Shown: positions 36,312-46,195 of the stretch, in pieces
How the letters are laid out: every line of letters starts with the position of its first letter
Position numbering within the stretch: position 1 is the first letter of the stretch
DNA from: Betaproteobacteria bacterium
GTDB taxonomy: Bacteria; Pseudomonadota; Gammaproteobacteria; Burkholderiales; Usitatibacteraceae
Assembly (NCBI GenBank): GCA_016720925.1
Contig: JADKJR010000003.1
Coordinates: 372,001 to 436,000, forward strand
DNA length: 64,000 bases
Reading direction: 5' to 3'
Position numbers and translations under genes: made by a program
The notes under the pieces: model-generated
The model's input: the letters and a program-made list of their open reading frames with translations, nothing else
Told to the model about the DNA's origin: nothing
The model's database searches: none

Positions 36312-39137
36312 ATGAGCGCCACCGAAACCACCAGTCCCCGTTCCGGCCCGCGTGCACGATTGCTGCTCGTCGATATTTCGAGCTATTTCTATCGCGCATT
36401 TCACGCCATGCCGGATTTTCGTTCCCCGACCGGCGACCCCACCGGCGCGATATTCGGTGTGGCCAACATGCTCAACAAGCTTCGCGATGAGTATCCAGCC
36501 GATTATAGCGCCTGCGTGTTCGACCCCAAGGGCAAAACCTTCCGCGACGACATTTACCCCGAGTACAAAGCCAACCGGGAAAAGATGCCGGAGGACCTCG
36601 CGCATCAGGTGAAGCACATACGCGAAGTCGCCGAAGCGCTGGGCTGGCCATGTATTGAGGTGGCGGGGATGGAAGCCGACGACGTCATCGGCACGCTGAC
36701 CAAGCACGCGGTCGCGCGCGGCGTGGAAACGATCATCTCCACCGGTGACAAGGATCTCGCGCAGCTGGTCGAGGACGGCGTGCTTTGGTACAACACCATG
36801 TCCAACGAGAAACTGGGTGTCGCGGGCATCACCGAGAAATTCGGCGTTCCGCCCGATCGCATAATTGATTACCTCGCGCTGATGGGTGACAACGTCGATA
36901 ACGTTCCCGGTGTTGAAAAAGTCGGCCCCAAAACGGCCGCGAAATGGATCGCGGAATTCGGCTCGCTCGACGGCGTGATCGCCAATGCCGCCAACATCAA
37001 AGGCGTGGTCGGCGAAAACTTGCGGAAAGCGCTCGATTGGCTTCCGACCGGGCGTACGCTGGTGACGGTGAAGTGCGATGTGCCGCTGCCGTTTGATTTC
37101 GACACCATTGACCACAAACAGCGCGACATCCCCAGGCTCGACAAGCTGTATGAGCACTTCGGGTTCAAGGGCATGCGCGCGGCATTGCGCAAAGGCGTGG
37201 AACAGCCCAGCCTTCCCGCGCAGGCGGGGGAGGGCGCCGCTTCTGCCGTGTTCAAGCAGGCCGACAAGGATGCCGGCGCGACGCGTTGGTCATCGGGCGA
37301 AATGGCGGCGAAACAGGTTGCCTTCGTCAATACGCGGCGATATGAAACCATCTCGACCAACGCCCGGCTGGATGCCTGGATCGCCAAACTCAACGCCGCA
37401 ACACTTGCCTGCGTCGATACCGAAACCACCAGCCTTGACCCGATGGCGGCGCAGATTGTCGGCCTTTCCTTCGCCTGCGTGGCGGGCGAGGCCGCGTATC
37501 TCCCACTCAGGCACATCTACCCTGGCGCCCCCGATCAGCTCGATTTCGACGCGTCCATCGCCAAGCTCCGCCCCTGGCTGGAAGATGCGAGCAAACCAAA
37601 GCTCGGCCAGAACATCAAATACGACCTGCACGTATTCGCCAACCACGGCATCACCGTGCGCGGCTACGGGCACGACACGCTGCTGCAGTCCTACGTGCTG
37701 GAAAGCCATCAGCGCCACGACATGGATTCGCTGGCCACGCGCCACCTCGGCGCCACTACCATTTCCTTTGAACAAGTTGCCGGCAAGGGTGCCTCGCAAA
37801 TTGGCTTTGAACAGGTGTCAATTGAGACAGCCACGGAGTATTCGTCCGAAGATTCCGATGTCACGCTGCAACTGCATGGCGCGCTGTATCCGCAGGTCGC
37901 GGCCGACGAGAAACTCAAGTTCGTCTATGCGCACATCGAAATGCCAACCACCCACGTGCTGCTGACGATCGAGCGCAACGGGGTGTTGATCGATTCGCAA
38001 TTGCTCGAAAAGCAATCGAGCGAACTCGGCATGAAAATGATGGAGCTGGAAGCGAAGGCGCACGACGCGGCGGGCCAGCCATTCAATCTGGGCTCACCGA
38101 AACAGCTTGCGGAAATCCTGTTCGACAAGCAGGGCATCAAACCGCTGAAGAAAACGCCCGGCGGCGCGCCGAGCACGGACGAGGAAACGCTGACCAAGCT
38201 GGCGGAGGATTATCCGCTGCCGAAAATCCTCCTGGAGCACCGCGGCATTTCCAAGCTGAAAAGCACTTACACGGACAAGTTGCCGCGCATGGTGAACCCG
38301 AAAACAGGTCGCGTGCACACCAACTACGGTCAAGCCGTGGCCGTCACGGGGCGGCTTTCCAGCAACGACCCGAATTTGCAAAACATCCCCGTACGCACGG
38401 CCGAGGGCCGGCGCATTCGCGAGGCCTTTATCGCGCCGCCCGGCAGCAAGATCCTGTCCGCCGACTATTCGCAGATCGAGCTACGAATCATGGCGCATCT
38501 CTCCAGCGATCCCGGCCTTCTCGATGCCTTCGCCAAAGGCGAGGATGTGCATCGAGCCACCGCGTCGGAAGTCTTCGGCGTCACGCGCGAAGAAGTCTCC
38601 AGCGAGCAGCGCCGCTACGCCAAGGTCATCAACTTCGGCCTCATCTACGGCATGAGCGCCTTCGGCCTCGCCAGCAATCTCGGCATCGAGCGCGCCGCTG
38701 CCGCGAGCTACATCGACAAGTACTTCGCGCGTTACCCCGGTGTGAAGGCCTACATGGACCGCACCCGCAACGAGGCCCACGAGCGCGGCTACGTTGAAAC
38801 GGTATTCGGGCGCCGCCTGTGGTTGCCCGATATCAAGAGCGGCAACCAGGGCCGCCGCCAAGGGGCCGAGCGCGCTGCCATCAACGCGCCCATGCAAGGC
38901 ACGGCGGCAGACTTGATCAAACTCGCGATGATCGCCGTGCAGGGCTGGCTGGAAACCGAGAACCTCGCCACGCGCATGATCATGCAGGTGCACGATGAAT
39001 TGGTGCTGGAAGTACCGGAATCAGAACTGGAGCGTGTGAAAGCGGCGGTGCCGGGGCTGATGACGAATGTCGCGAAGCTGCTGGTGCCGCTGGTGGCGGA
39101 GCCGGGGGTGGGGAGAAATTGGGAGGAGGCGCATTGA
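36312..39137 (+). CDS. polA: DNA polymerase I
   Basis: 941 residues. 5'-3' flap nuclease domain (1-290, LLLVDISSYFYRAFHAM and GDNVDNVPGV). 3'-5' exonuclease domain (about 330-520) with CVDTETTSLDP, so proofreading residues look intact. Polymerase domain with motif A DYSQIELRIMAH, motif B RRYAKVINFGLIYGM and motif C QVHDELVLEVP. Full length and intact. Confidence 0.97.
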   Translation: MSATETTSPRSGPRARLLLVDISSYFYRAFHAMPDFRSPTGDPTGAIFGVANMLNKLRDEYPADYSACVFDPKGKTFRDDIYPEYKANREKMPEDLAHQVKHIREVAEALGWPCIEVAGMEADDVIGTLTKHAVARGVETIISTGDKDLAQLVEDGVLWYNTMSNEKLGVAGITEKFGVPPDRIIDYLALMGDNVDNVPGVEKVGPKTAAKWIAEFGSLDGVIANAANIKGVVGENLRKALDWLPTGRTLVTVKCDVPLPFDFDTIDHKQRDIPRLDKLYEHFGFKGMRAALRKGVEQPSLPAQAGEGAASAVFKQADKDAGATRWSSGEMAAKQVAFVNTRRYETISTNARLDAWIAKLNAATLACVDTETTSLDPMAAQIVGLSFACVAGEAAYLPLRHIYPGAPDQLDFDASIAKLRPWLEDASKPKLGQNIKYDLHVFANHGITVRGYGHDTLLQSYVLESHQRHDMDSLATRHLGATTISFEQVAGKGASQIGFEQVSIETATEYSSEDSDVTLQLHGALYPQVAADEKLKFVYAHIEMPTTHVLLTIERNGVLIDSQLLEKQSSELGMKMMELEAKAHDAAGQPFNLGSPKQLAEILFDKQGIKPLKKTPGGAPSTDEETLTKLAEDYPLPKILLEHRGISKLKSTYTDKLPRMVNPKTGRVHTNYGQAVAVTGRLSSNDPNLQNIPVRTAEGRRIREAFIAPPGSKILSADYSQIELRIMAHLSSDPGLLDAFAKGEDVHRATASEVFGVTREEVSSEQRRYAKVINFGLIYGMSAFGLASNLGIERAAAASYIDKYFARYPGVKAYMDRTRNEAHERGYVETVFGRRLWLPDIKSGNQGRRQGAERAAINAPMQGTAADLIKLAMIAVQGWLETENLATRMIMQVHDELVLEVPESELERVKAAVPGLMTNVAKLLVPLVAEPGVGRNWEEAH

Positions 39138-39146
39138 AGCATTGTT

Positions 39147-39842
39147 GTGACCGGAGCTACGATATTGGACACAGTTGAAGACACACTGCAAAAGAAGCGG
39201 TTTCAGAAACTTAGCTGGCTTGCCGCAGCGGTCGTTTTCTTTTGGATCGCATTTTTGGAACTTTCTCCATACTTGCCTCAGTCGCGGGGATTTGACTGGT
39301 GGTTCTGGTTGGGCAACACAATTCTTGCTGTTGCCATGTGCTCTGGTGTATTGCTCTCGTTTTGGTGGGCAAGCAACGATATCGCGAAGCGAAAGGCGTA
39401 TTTCTTCTTTCTGTGTTTTTTCCTGTTTTGTTTCCTTGTAAATTCAACAAGAGGTCTACTTGTTTCTGCGGCTGCCAGCGAATTCATGACGGAGTTTCAG
39501 GATGTTCCGGGATCCTGCAAAGTGGAATCAGCCGTTTGCCTCAATTTCGTCACCAGCGCGAACATAGAAACACGCCAGCAATGGGCATCAACTTTTTTTG
39601 GCATTTCCGGAATAAATCTTTTGGGCAATAGGTCTGATGGAAGTTCGTCAGCGGCGCCGACGGATACCGCGCGAAATAGTTGGGAGCGGCGACAGAGGAC
39701 GAATGGAGAAATGCGAGAAACGATTCGGACGTTGGCGCAGGTGAACAGTGCAGCAATAAATGTCTTTACGTTGAACGCATTGGTCGGCATTTTCGTGCTT
39801 GGTTTCGGCGGATGGTGGTTGGGTCGGCGGCGGACAAGTTAA
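39147..39842 (+). CDS. Hypothetical membrane protein of low G+C
   Basis: Up to 231 residues from a GTG; no good ribosome site decides the start. Four hydrophobic segments: about 23-41, 50-75, 84-105 and 205-225. Between the third and fourth is a periplasmic or cytoplasmic region with cysteines (GSCKVESAVCLNF). G+C in three 60-bp blocks I counted was 30, 28 and 26 of 60, clearly lower than polA next door. With the IS5 remnant right behind it, this suggests an acquired segment. No family recognised. Confidence 0.6.
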   Translation: MTGATILDTVEDTLQKKRFQKLSWLAAAVVFFWIAFLELSPYLPQSRGFDWWFWLGNTILAVAMCSGVLLSFWWASNDIAKRKAYFFFLCFFLFCFLVNSTRGLLVSAAASEFMTEFQDVPGSCKVESAVCLNFVTSANIETRQQWASTFFGISGINLLGNRSDGSSSAAPTDTARNSWERRQRTNGEMRETIRTLAQVNSAAINVFTLNALVGIFVLGFGGWWLGRRRTS

Positions 39843-39951
39843 CGACCTGACGGCCTAAGTACGTTCATGCAATGACCGTTCAGCCCCGGTTTTGGGAACT
39901 TCTACCCCCCCTTGCCAAGTCTTCCGGCCAAGGTGACATGAGGGGGAAGGA

Positions 39952-40587
39952 ATGAAAGAGCGGAACGGGTACTTGTTCATAGCCGAGCAGCGCGAAGCGA
40001 AGCTGGCCCAGTTTACCGGGCGTCTGGATCGTCTGGGGAAATTGGTCGACTGGCAAGGGTTGACGCGGGCGGTGAACGACGCGACCGGACGCTAAGGCGT
40101 CCGGCCACCGTACCCGACCGAGGCGCTGCTCAAGATCGTCGTGCTGCAGCAGCTGTACGGCAACCTGTCGGACGAAGAGATGGAATACTGCCTGCTGGAT
40201 CCGACGAGCTGGCAGATCTTCACTGGACTCACCGGCCATCGGCATCTGCCCGATGCACGCACGATCTGGGCGTTCAAAATGCTGGCCCGGGAAGGTGGCG
40301 CCGAAGCGGTGCTCGAGATGCCCAAGGCCAAGGGACTGATTGACAGGGTGCAGAGGAAGGACGACCCGAACCGCTGCGACCAGACCGGCATTCACGCGCG
40401 CAACCGGACCCTGTCCAGGATTCGCTCACGCGTCGAGCACGTGTTCGGCGACTGGGTGCAATCGTCGGGAAAGACGCTGCGTAGCATCGGTAAAGTCCGC
40501 GCCAAGGCGCAGACCATCCTTCGTGCGTGCGTGTACAACTTGCGGCGTTGGGCGACGCTCGACAGGAGAGGTGCGTGTGGCGCCTGA
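39952..40587 (+). pseudogene. IS5-type transposase remnant
   Basis: Starts MKERNGYLFIAEQREAKLAQ after a GGGGGAAGG site. It has a nonsense TAA at 40093-40095 within GR*GVRPPYPTEAL, where the family has GRKG-like sequence. It then keeps the N-terminal DUF772 region (VLQQLYGNLSDEEMEY, TGHRHLPDARTIW). After KGLIDRV the sequence jumps directly to NRTLSRIRSRVEHVFGDW, the C-terminal YREK-like region. The central part with two catalytic acidic residues of the DDE triad, about 130-150 codons, is deleted. The element cannot move on its own. I could not identify its terminal inverted repeats with confidence. Confidence 0.82.
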
Positions 40588-40746
40588 GGAATCGGGGAAA
40601 ACGTCCCGAAAAACGGGCGAATCATCTCGAAAAAACCCAGAAACAGAGAGAAAAACCGCTGATCAAAAACCTGGCCCCAGAAAATTCTCGCCAAAAAATT
40701 CATCAACAACGATGAAGGCGAAAATGGGGGTCGGGGTTCCTAATCG
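40588..40746. other. Non-coding tail of the IS5 remnant
   Basis: A purine-rich stretch with several A runs and a local inverted pair, CCCGAAAAACGGG, near 40605-40617. No supported gene; the open frame across it exists only because the C tract encodes proline without stops. Confidence 0.5.
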
Positions 40747-40919
<173 letters not shown>

Positions 40920-40955
40920 CTAATATTGGCGGCTATATCGCGACGCACGTTTGCG

Positions 40956-43706
40956 CTATTTGCTGACCAGCACGATTCCAAATAGCGCAGGCACTTCTAC
41001 CGTAATCGTGCCCGCGTTGATCGATACTCGGGCGCCGGTCAGTGCGTTCAGCAAAGTTTGAGTTTTCAATTCCATTGGAAGCTTTACGGTCACTGACTTT
41101 GCGGTCGTTGCATTGTTGGTCGCCGTGATCGCGGTTGCCTTGCCAAGGCGGCGAATATGCACAATCACGTTGTCATCGATATGCACGGGCGCATCCAGCG
41201 TGCCATGCCGCAATACCGCGTGGTCCTTACGCAGCTTGATGAGCCTTTTGAAATCGGCCAGCAGCGCGGTATCGGGTTTGCCGCCTTTGTCGGCCCACGG
41301 GTAGGGTGCGCGGTTGTACGGATCCTCACCGCCCGTCACCCCGACCTCGTCGCCGTAATACACCGCTGGCGAACCGGGATAAGTCATCTGAAAGAAGACC
41401 GCGAGGCGCAATCGCTGTTTCGCGGTTTCGATCTTCTCGGCGCCGGTCTTCTCGCCCTCGTAACCGAATATATGCAGTGACCGGGCCACGTCGTGGCCGG
41501 AGAGCAGGTTCATCAACGCATACAACGACTGTTGCGGATAGACCTCGCGGATCAGTTCAAGGTTGGGATACAACTGCCGCGCCTTGCCGCCGGCGGCATA
41601 CTCGAGCACCGTGTTGCGAAAAATGTAATTCATGGTCGAGTCAAAGGTATCGCCGAGGAAGTACTTCGACGCATCGAACCACGTCTCGGCGATCGTCAAT
41701 GCATCAGGCTTGTGGCGCTTGATCGCGGAGCGCCATTCGCGCCAGAAATCGTCGGGCACCCAGGGCGCCACATCCATGCGCCAACCGTCCGCGCCGCGGT
41801 CGAGCCACAGTTTCATCACAGAGTCGGGTGCACCATAGGCGAATTCGCGATAGGCCTTTGACGCCTTGTTGAGTTCTGGCAAGTCGAGTACGCCCACCCA
41901 GCCCTTGAATTGCCGGTTCGGGTCGGATTGCGACTCGTCAAACGTGAACCAACTCGCGTACGGCGAGTCGCGCCGGACCTTTCCGCCTTCGAAGGCACCC
42001 TTGCTTTGATACTTGCCATAGCGGTCAAAGTAAATCGAATCGCTGCCGACATGATTGAGCGATGTGTCGGGGATCACGCGGATGCCGCGCTTGTGCGCTT
42101 CCGCCGTCAGCTTTTCGAATTCCGCATTGGTGCCGAAGTGCGGATCGATATTCCGGAAGTCGGCGGTATCATATTTGTGATTGCTGGACGCACGAAACAG
42201 CGGTGTCATGTAAATGGTGTTGGCGCCGAGATCCGCGATGTAATCGAGCTTGTCGATGATGCCGGCAATGTCGCCGCCGAAAAAATCGTTGTTATAGACA
42301 TCATCCGAGCCATCGCCCGTGCCGGCTTTCCAGGGTTTGTCCAGCCAGTTGCGGTGGAATTCCACGCCTTTGTCCTGGTAGGTGTCGACGCCGGGCCGCT
42401 GGTCATTTCTTGGATCGCCGTTGCGGAATCGATCCGGAAAAATGTAGTAGTGCACAGCGTCGCTGGCCCAGGCGGGGACGGTGAAATCGCGCGCATAAAC
42501 GGTATGGCGAAAGCGCCGGATGGCTTTCGGCGTCGGGGGCGCATCGCTGATCAGTCCCACGCCGTTCGCGCCTTTCTCGCGCGTCCAGAATACCGACTGG
42601 CGATTATTCTGGTAGATGAATGTCTTGTCGCCGATCACAGTTTCAAAGTAGTAGCCGTAGACGCTCACTTCTTTGAAAGGAACTTCCGCCGCCCAGAATT
42701 CATGATCCGGATTTTTGGAGCGCGACATCGGCACCCGCGCGAGCGGCGCGTATTCCAGTACATCCTGATTGCCTTCGAGCCGGCGCTTTTCCAGTACCAA
42801 CGTGACGCTCTTCACGCCAGCCTGGGCGGTCAAGCCAAACTTCACGGTGGTATTGGCAGGTACTGCGCCAAACGGCGACTTGTGTACAAGATCGCGCGAG
42901 TCATGCCGCACGCTCAATGCGATGGGATCGGTGATGGCCTGCTCGTTGGGGTCGGCGAACGACTTGGCGCCGATGGTAAGGAGCGGTTGCCCGCCGGCGA
43001 AGGCGACCCGCAGCGTTTGTTCCCCCTCAAATCCGAAATACAGATTGCCCACATCGGCTGCGTTGCTGCCTTTGGCGATTGGCAGCGCTTGATTGAATAT
43101 TGCCGTTGCCGGCGCCCGATTCGAACCACCAAGCGTGTTGCCGCTGCTCCACGCCGCATCGGCAATCTTGAATTCGTGCCGCCCCTGCAGTTTTACGTTG
43201 AGATAGTAGGCGTCGCAACTGTAGGTGAATGCGTAGGTATCCTGTGCCGTCCAGTTGTTCATGCTGCCACGCAGGAAAAGCGCGGTTTCTCCCAGCGGCG
43301 GTGATGGGCATGTGGAGATACTGAGGGTGGCGTTGTCGGCTGGTGGCATATTCAATACGATCCTGTGCGTACCCTGAAATGTGAAATTGATGCCCGGTCC
43401 TTTGGGAAGCAACAGCCATGGCTTTCCCGCGTCAGCGGCATTCGCGCCAAAGTCGGCATCTTTCGACCATTCGTCATCGCCGATCTTGAAGGTGTGGGCG
43501 CCGGTGAGCGGCGCCACCAGTTCGAAACGGTTGCAGACATAGGTGAATCGCTGCGTGTCAGCGGCACTCCAGCTGTTAAAGGTGCCGCGCAAGTACAGTG
43601 AACGGCCACTCAGCGGGTCGGGCCGACAGGCCATCGCGGCCAGCTCCTGGGCGCCGGCGATGCCGGTGGCCAGCAGCAAAGCCGCCGCGAACATGCTGCG
43701 TTTCAC
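40956..43706 (-). CDS. Exported GH13 alpha-amylase/neopullulanase-like enzyme with duplicated N-terminal modules
   Basis: 916 residues with a signal peptide (MKRSMFAAALLLATGIAGA). Two related beta-modules follow: LYLRGTFNSWSA...HTFKIGDDEW (about 37-80) and LFLRGSMNNWTA...HEFKIADAAW (about 142-187), resembling starch-binding CBM units. Then a third, immunoglobulin-like domain (about 240-350) and the catalytic barrel. GH13 regions I (DTSLNHVG), II (GWRMDVA, nucleophile Asp), III (IAETWF, acid/base Glu) and IV (LLSGHDVARS) are all present. Probably periplasmic or secreted; substrate likely maltodextrin, pullulan or cyclodextrin. Last gene of the malK operon; its ATG overlaps the stop of the GH13 gene upstream. 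Confidence 0.88.
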   Translation of the reverse strand: MKRSMFAAALLLATGIAGAQELAAMACRPDPLSGRSLYLRGTFNSWSAADTQRFTYVCNRFELVAPLTGAHTFKIGDDEWSKDADFGANAADAGKPWLLLPKGPGINFTFQGTHRIVLNMPPADNATLSISTCPSPPLGETALFLRGSMNNWTAQDTYAFTYSCDAYYLNVKLQGRHEFKIADAAWSSGNTLGGSNRAPATAIFNQALPIAKGSNAADVGNLYFGFEGEQTLRVAFAGGQPLLTIGAKSFADPNEQAITDPIALSVRHDSRDLVHKSPFGAVPANTTVKFGLTAQAGVKSVTLVLEKRRLEGNQDVLEYAPLARVPMSRSKNPDHEFWAAEVPFKEVSVYGYYFETVIGDKTFIYQNNRQSVFWTREKGANGVGLISDAPPTPKAIRRFRHTVYARDFTVPAWASDAVHYYIFPDRFRNGDPRNDQRPGVDTYQDKGVEFHRNWLDKPWKAGTGDGSDDVYNNDFFGGDIAGIIDKLDYIADLGANTIYMTPLFRASSNHKYDTADFRNIDPHFGTNAEFEKLTAEAHKRGIRVIPDTSLNHVGSDSIYFDRYGKYQSKGAFEGGKVRRDSPYASWFTFDESQSDPNRQFKGWVGVLDLPELNKASKAYREFAYGAPDSVMKLWLDRGADGWRMDVAPWVPDDFWREWRSAIKRHKPDALTIAETWFDASKYFLGDTFDSTMNYIFRNTVLEYAAGGKARQLYPNLELIREVYPQQSLYALMNLLSGHDVARSLHIFGYEGEKTGAEKIETAKQRLRLAVFFQMTYPGSPAVYYGDEVGVTGGEDPYNRAPYPWADKGGKPDTALLADFKRLIKLRKDHAVLRHGTLDAPVHIDDNVIVHIRRLGKATAITATNNATTAKSVTVKLPMELKTQTLLNALTGARVSINAGTITVEVPALFGIVLVSK

Positions 43707-45295
43707 TGTACCCGCTTGTATGAGCTATAGCCGCCGGGCGGCGAGACTTCCGGCACCAGCACGCGGAACGAGCCGGCCGGCACGGTCACCTGAAGGAGCG
43801 CAGTCATGATGTTGACCGCGGGTGCGGTGGTTGGCAGCAAGTCGATCATCTTGAACGGGTTCATCAGTTTTGAATTGGCCACCAGAACGGTTTCGGTAAT
43901 GTCGGCCGGCCCGGGATTGGCAAGCACGATGACCGTGTCAGCGACACGATCGGTGTAGCGCTCGAAGCCCAGCAGCCGATCAGTGGTGACGAGACGGAAA
44001 TTGCCGACCTTGAGCGCACGGTGCTTTTTGCGCAGCGCGATCAGTTGTTTCGTCCATCGCAGCGTCGGGCTGTCGGGCGTAACCAGGTCCCATCGCATCG
44101 GCGCGCGCATCTCTGGATCGTTGCCACCGGCCATGCCGATTTCGCCGCCGTAATACAGATTCGGCGAACCCGGCAGCGTGAACTGCAGCACTTGTGCCAA
44201 CTGGCGCTGTGCATCGGTGGCCAACGCGCTGGCCAGCCGTTCGGTGTCGTGGTTGTCGAGATACACCCAGGACTTCAACAGGTGTTCAAAGTCGGATTCG
44301 CGCATCATGCGGTCGATCATCGCCGCACCTTGCCGTGGCGTGATGCGGCCGTCGACGAGGTGCAGCAGGATGTGACGCAGCGCGAAGTGCATCACGCCAT
44401 CGACGGCCGGGAACCACTCTTTCGGATAACTGGCAATTTCGCCGACGACGAGCGAGCCGGACTTCTCACGATGCGCGGCGCGCGTGAGCTGGTCGAGATA
44501 ATTGAAGCCGATATCGACCGCCACATCGAGGCGCCAGCCGTCGATGCCGTCGCGCAGGTAGCTGCGCACGACTGAATCGGGCTTGGCGTATACGTGATCG
44601 CGCACTTTGGGGTTTTCGAGATTGAGTTCAGGCAGGTTCTCTGCCAGCCACCAGGTGCGCGAACCACCGGCATGTTCCGGGCCAAACACGAACCAATCGC
44701 GGACCGGGCTCCTGGGGTCCGCTTCCGCCTGCTTGAACAGAGGTGAATTGCGTCCCATATGATTGAACACGCCGTCGAGCACCAGCTTCATGCCGCGCCG
44801 GTGCACATCCTGCGCAAGCCGCTTAACGTCAGCCCGGGTGCCAAACTCGGGCGATACCTGGTCATAGTGGAGCGCGTCGTACTTGTGGTTGGTGTAGGCG
44901 AGGTGGATCGGGTTCAGATAAAGCACGTCAGCGCCGAGTTGCTGCACGTGGTCTAGCCGCGTCGTCATGCTTTGCAGATCTCCGCCCCAGAAATCGATTT
45001 CATGGCTCCAGACCTTTGCGTCCGCCAGGTAGGTGCCACGCGTCGGGACCTCGTTCCATTTGCGCAGGATCTTCGGCGCAGGGTACAGATGTCGCTTGGC
45101 CTCGAGGTTGGCCGGTGGCGCAAAGCGATCGACCAGTACCTGGTAAACGATGGCGCCGTTGCGCCAGTCCTTCTCACGTGCTTCAAAAGTGCCAGCGAGT
45201 TCGCGATCAAAACGGTTGGCGCTGGGCATGGCGGGCTGGGCGTGGGCGACAACACAGATTGTGGCCGCCGTCACGGCGACGATTTTTTTCAACAT
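43703..45295 (-). CDS. Periplasmic GH13 alpha-amylase family enzyme
   Basis: 530 residues from the ATG at 45295 with a signal peptide (MLKKIVAVTAATICVVAHA); the longer frame overlaps malG. GH13 regions: I LVLDGVFNHMG, II GIDGWRLDVAV (nucleophile), III VVGEIASYP (acid/base) and IV LDNHDTERL. Its N-terminal VYQVLVDRFAPP is typical of cyclomaltodextrinase/neopullulanase-type members. It starts 5 nt after malG ends, so it is part of the transporter operon and probably trims maltodextrins before uptake. Confidence 0.88.
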   Translation of the reverse strand: MLKKIVAVTAATICVVAHAQPAMPSANRFDRELAGTFEAREKDWRNGAIVYQVLVDRFAPPANLEAKRHLYPAPKILRKWNEVPTRGTYLADAKVWSHEIDFWGGDLQSMTTRLDHVQQLGADVLYLNPIHLAYTNHKYDALHYDQVSPEFGTRADVKRLAQDVHRRGMKLVLDGVFNHMGRNSPLFKQAEADPRSPVRDWFVFGPEHAGGSRTWWLAENLPELNLENPKVRDHVYAKPDSVVRSYLRDGIDGWRLDVAVDIGFNYLDQLTRAAHREKSGSLVVGEIASYPKEWFPAVDGVMHFALRHILLHLVDGRITPRQGAAMIDRMMRESDFEHLLKSWVYLDNHDTERLASALATDAQRQLAQVLQFTLPGSPNLYYGGEIGMAGGNDPEMRAPMRWDLVTPDSPTLRWTKQLIALRKKHRALKVGNFRLVTTDRLLGFERYTDRVADTVIVLANPGPADITETVLVANSKLMNPFKMIDLLPTTAPAVNIMTALLQVTVPAGSFRVLVPEVSPPGGYSSYKRVQ

Positions 45296-45300
45296 TCCTT

Positions 45301-46191
45301 TCAACCTTTGACTCCTCCCGCAGTCAGTCCGGACACAATCCAGCGTTGCGCGGCAAGAAATACCAGCGTGATCGGCAGCCCTGAAAGCACGGCTGCGGCG
45401 GCAAAGTCTCCCCAAAGGTACTTCTGTTCGTAAAGGTAGAACTTCGATCCCACGGCAAGCGTGAGGTTCGGCTCTTCGCGCAGCAGAATCGACGCCACCG
45501 GGTATTCGATGATGGTGCCGATGAAGGCGAGCACGAATACCACCATCAGGATCGGCACGGCCATCGGCAGCAGGACGAATCGGAATGCCTGCCAGTGGGT
45601 GGCGCCGTCAACCTTGGCGTTTTCTTCGATCTCGGTCGGAATGGTTTCGAAGTAGCCCTTGATGGTCCAGATGTGCATCGCCACACCGCCCAGATAGGCG
45701 ACGATCACGCCCGCATGGGTCTCGATTCCGAGCCAGGGGATGAGCGCGCCGATGCCTTCGAAGATTGCGTAGATGGCCACCAGCGCCACCGCCACCGGAA
45801 ACATCTGCAGCAGAAGCATGCTGTTGAGAATGGTGTTCTTGTGCGCGAACTTCAAACGCGCGAACGCATAGGCAGCCGTGGTGGAAATGGCGACGATCAG
45901 GAAGGCGGAGATGGTGGCGATCTTGATCGAGTTCCACAGCCACATCAGCACGGGGAAAGGCGGCTGCACCACTGTGCCGTCGGGCTGCTTGTAGGGGATG
46001 CCAAGCGCCAGTTGCCAGTGTTCGAAGCTGATGGTGGAAGGGATCAGCGAGCCGGTGGAAAAATTGCCCGGACGCAGCGAAATGGAAACCACCGCGAGTA
46101 GCGGAAACAGTGTAATCGCGATCAATAGGCAGAGCCCGGCATGCGCGGCCCAGACGCGCCAGCGTTGACTCTTTCCGGTGACGATGGCCAT
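45301..46191 (-). CDS. malG: Maltose/maltodextrin ABC transporter permease MalG
   Basis: 296 residues, the same length as E. coli MalG and clearly alike (FPLLAVVSISLRPGNFSTGS, AYAFARLKF, GYFETIPTEIEENAKVDGAT as the EAA loop, and the ending GLTAGGVKG). About six membrane helices. Forms the inner-membrane channel with MalF. Confidence 0.93.
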   Translation of the reverse strand: MAIVTGKSQRWRVWAAHAGLCLLIAITLFPLLAVVSISLRPGNFSTGSLIPSTISFEHWQLALGIPYKQPDGTVVQPPFPVLMWLWNSIKIATISAFLIVAISTTAAYAFARLKFAHKNTILNSMLLLQMFPVAVALVAIYAIFEGIGALIPWLGIETHAGVIVAYLGGVAMHIWTIKGYFETIPTEIEENAKVDGATHWQAFRFVLLPMAVPILMVVFVLAFIGTIIEYPVASILLREEPNLTLAVGSKFYLYEQKYLWGDFAAAAVLSGLPITLVFLAAQRWIVSGLTAGGVKG

Positions 46192-46195
46192 GTTG

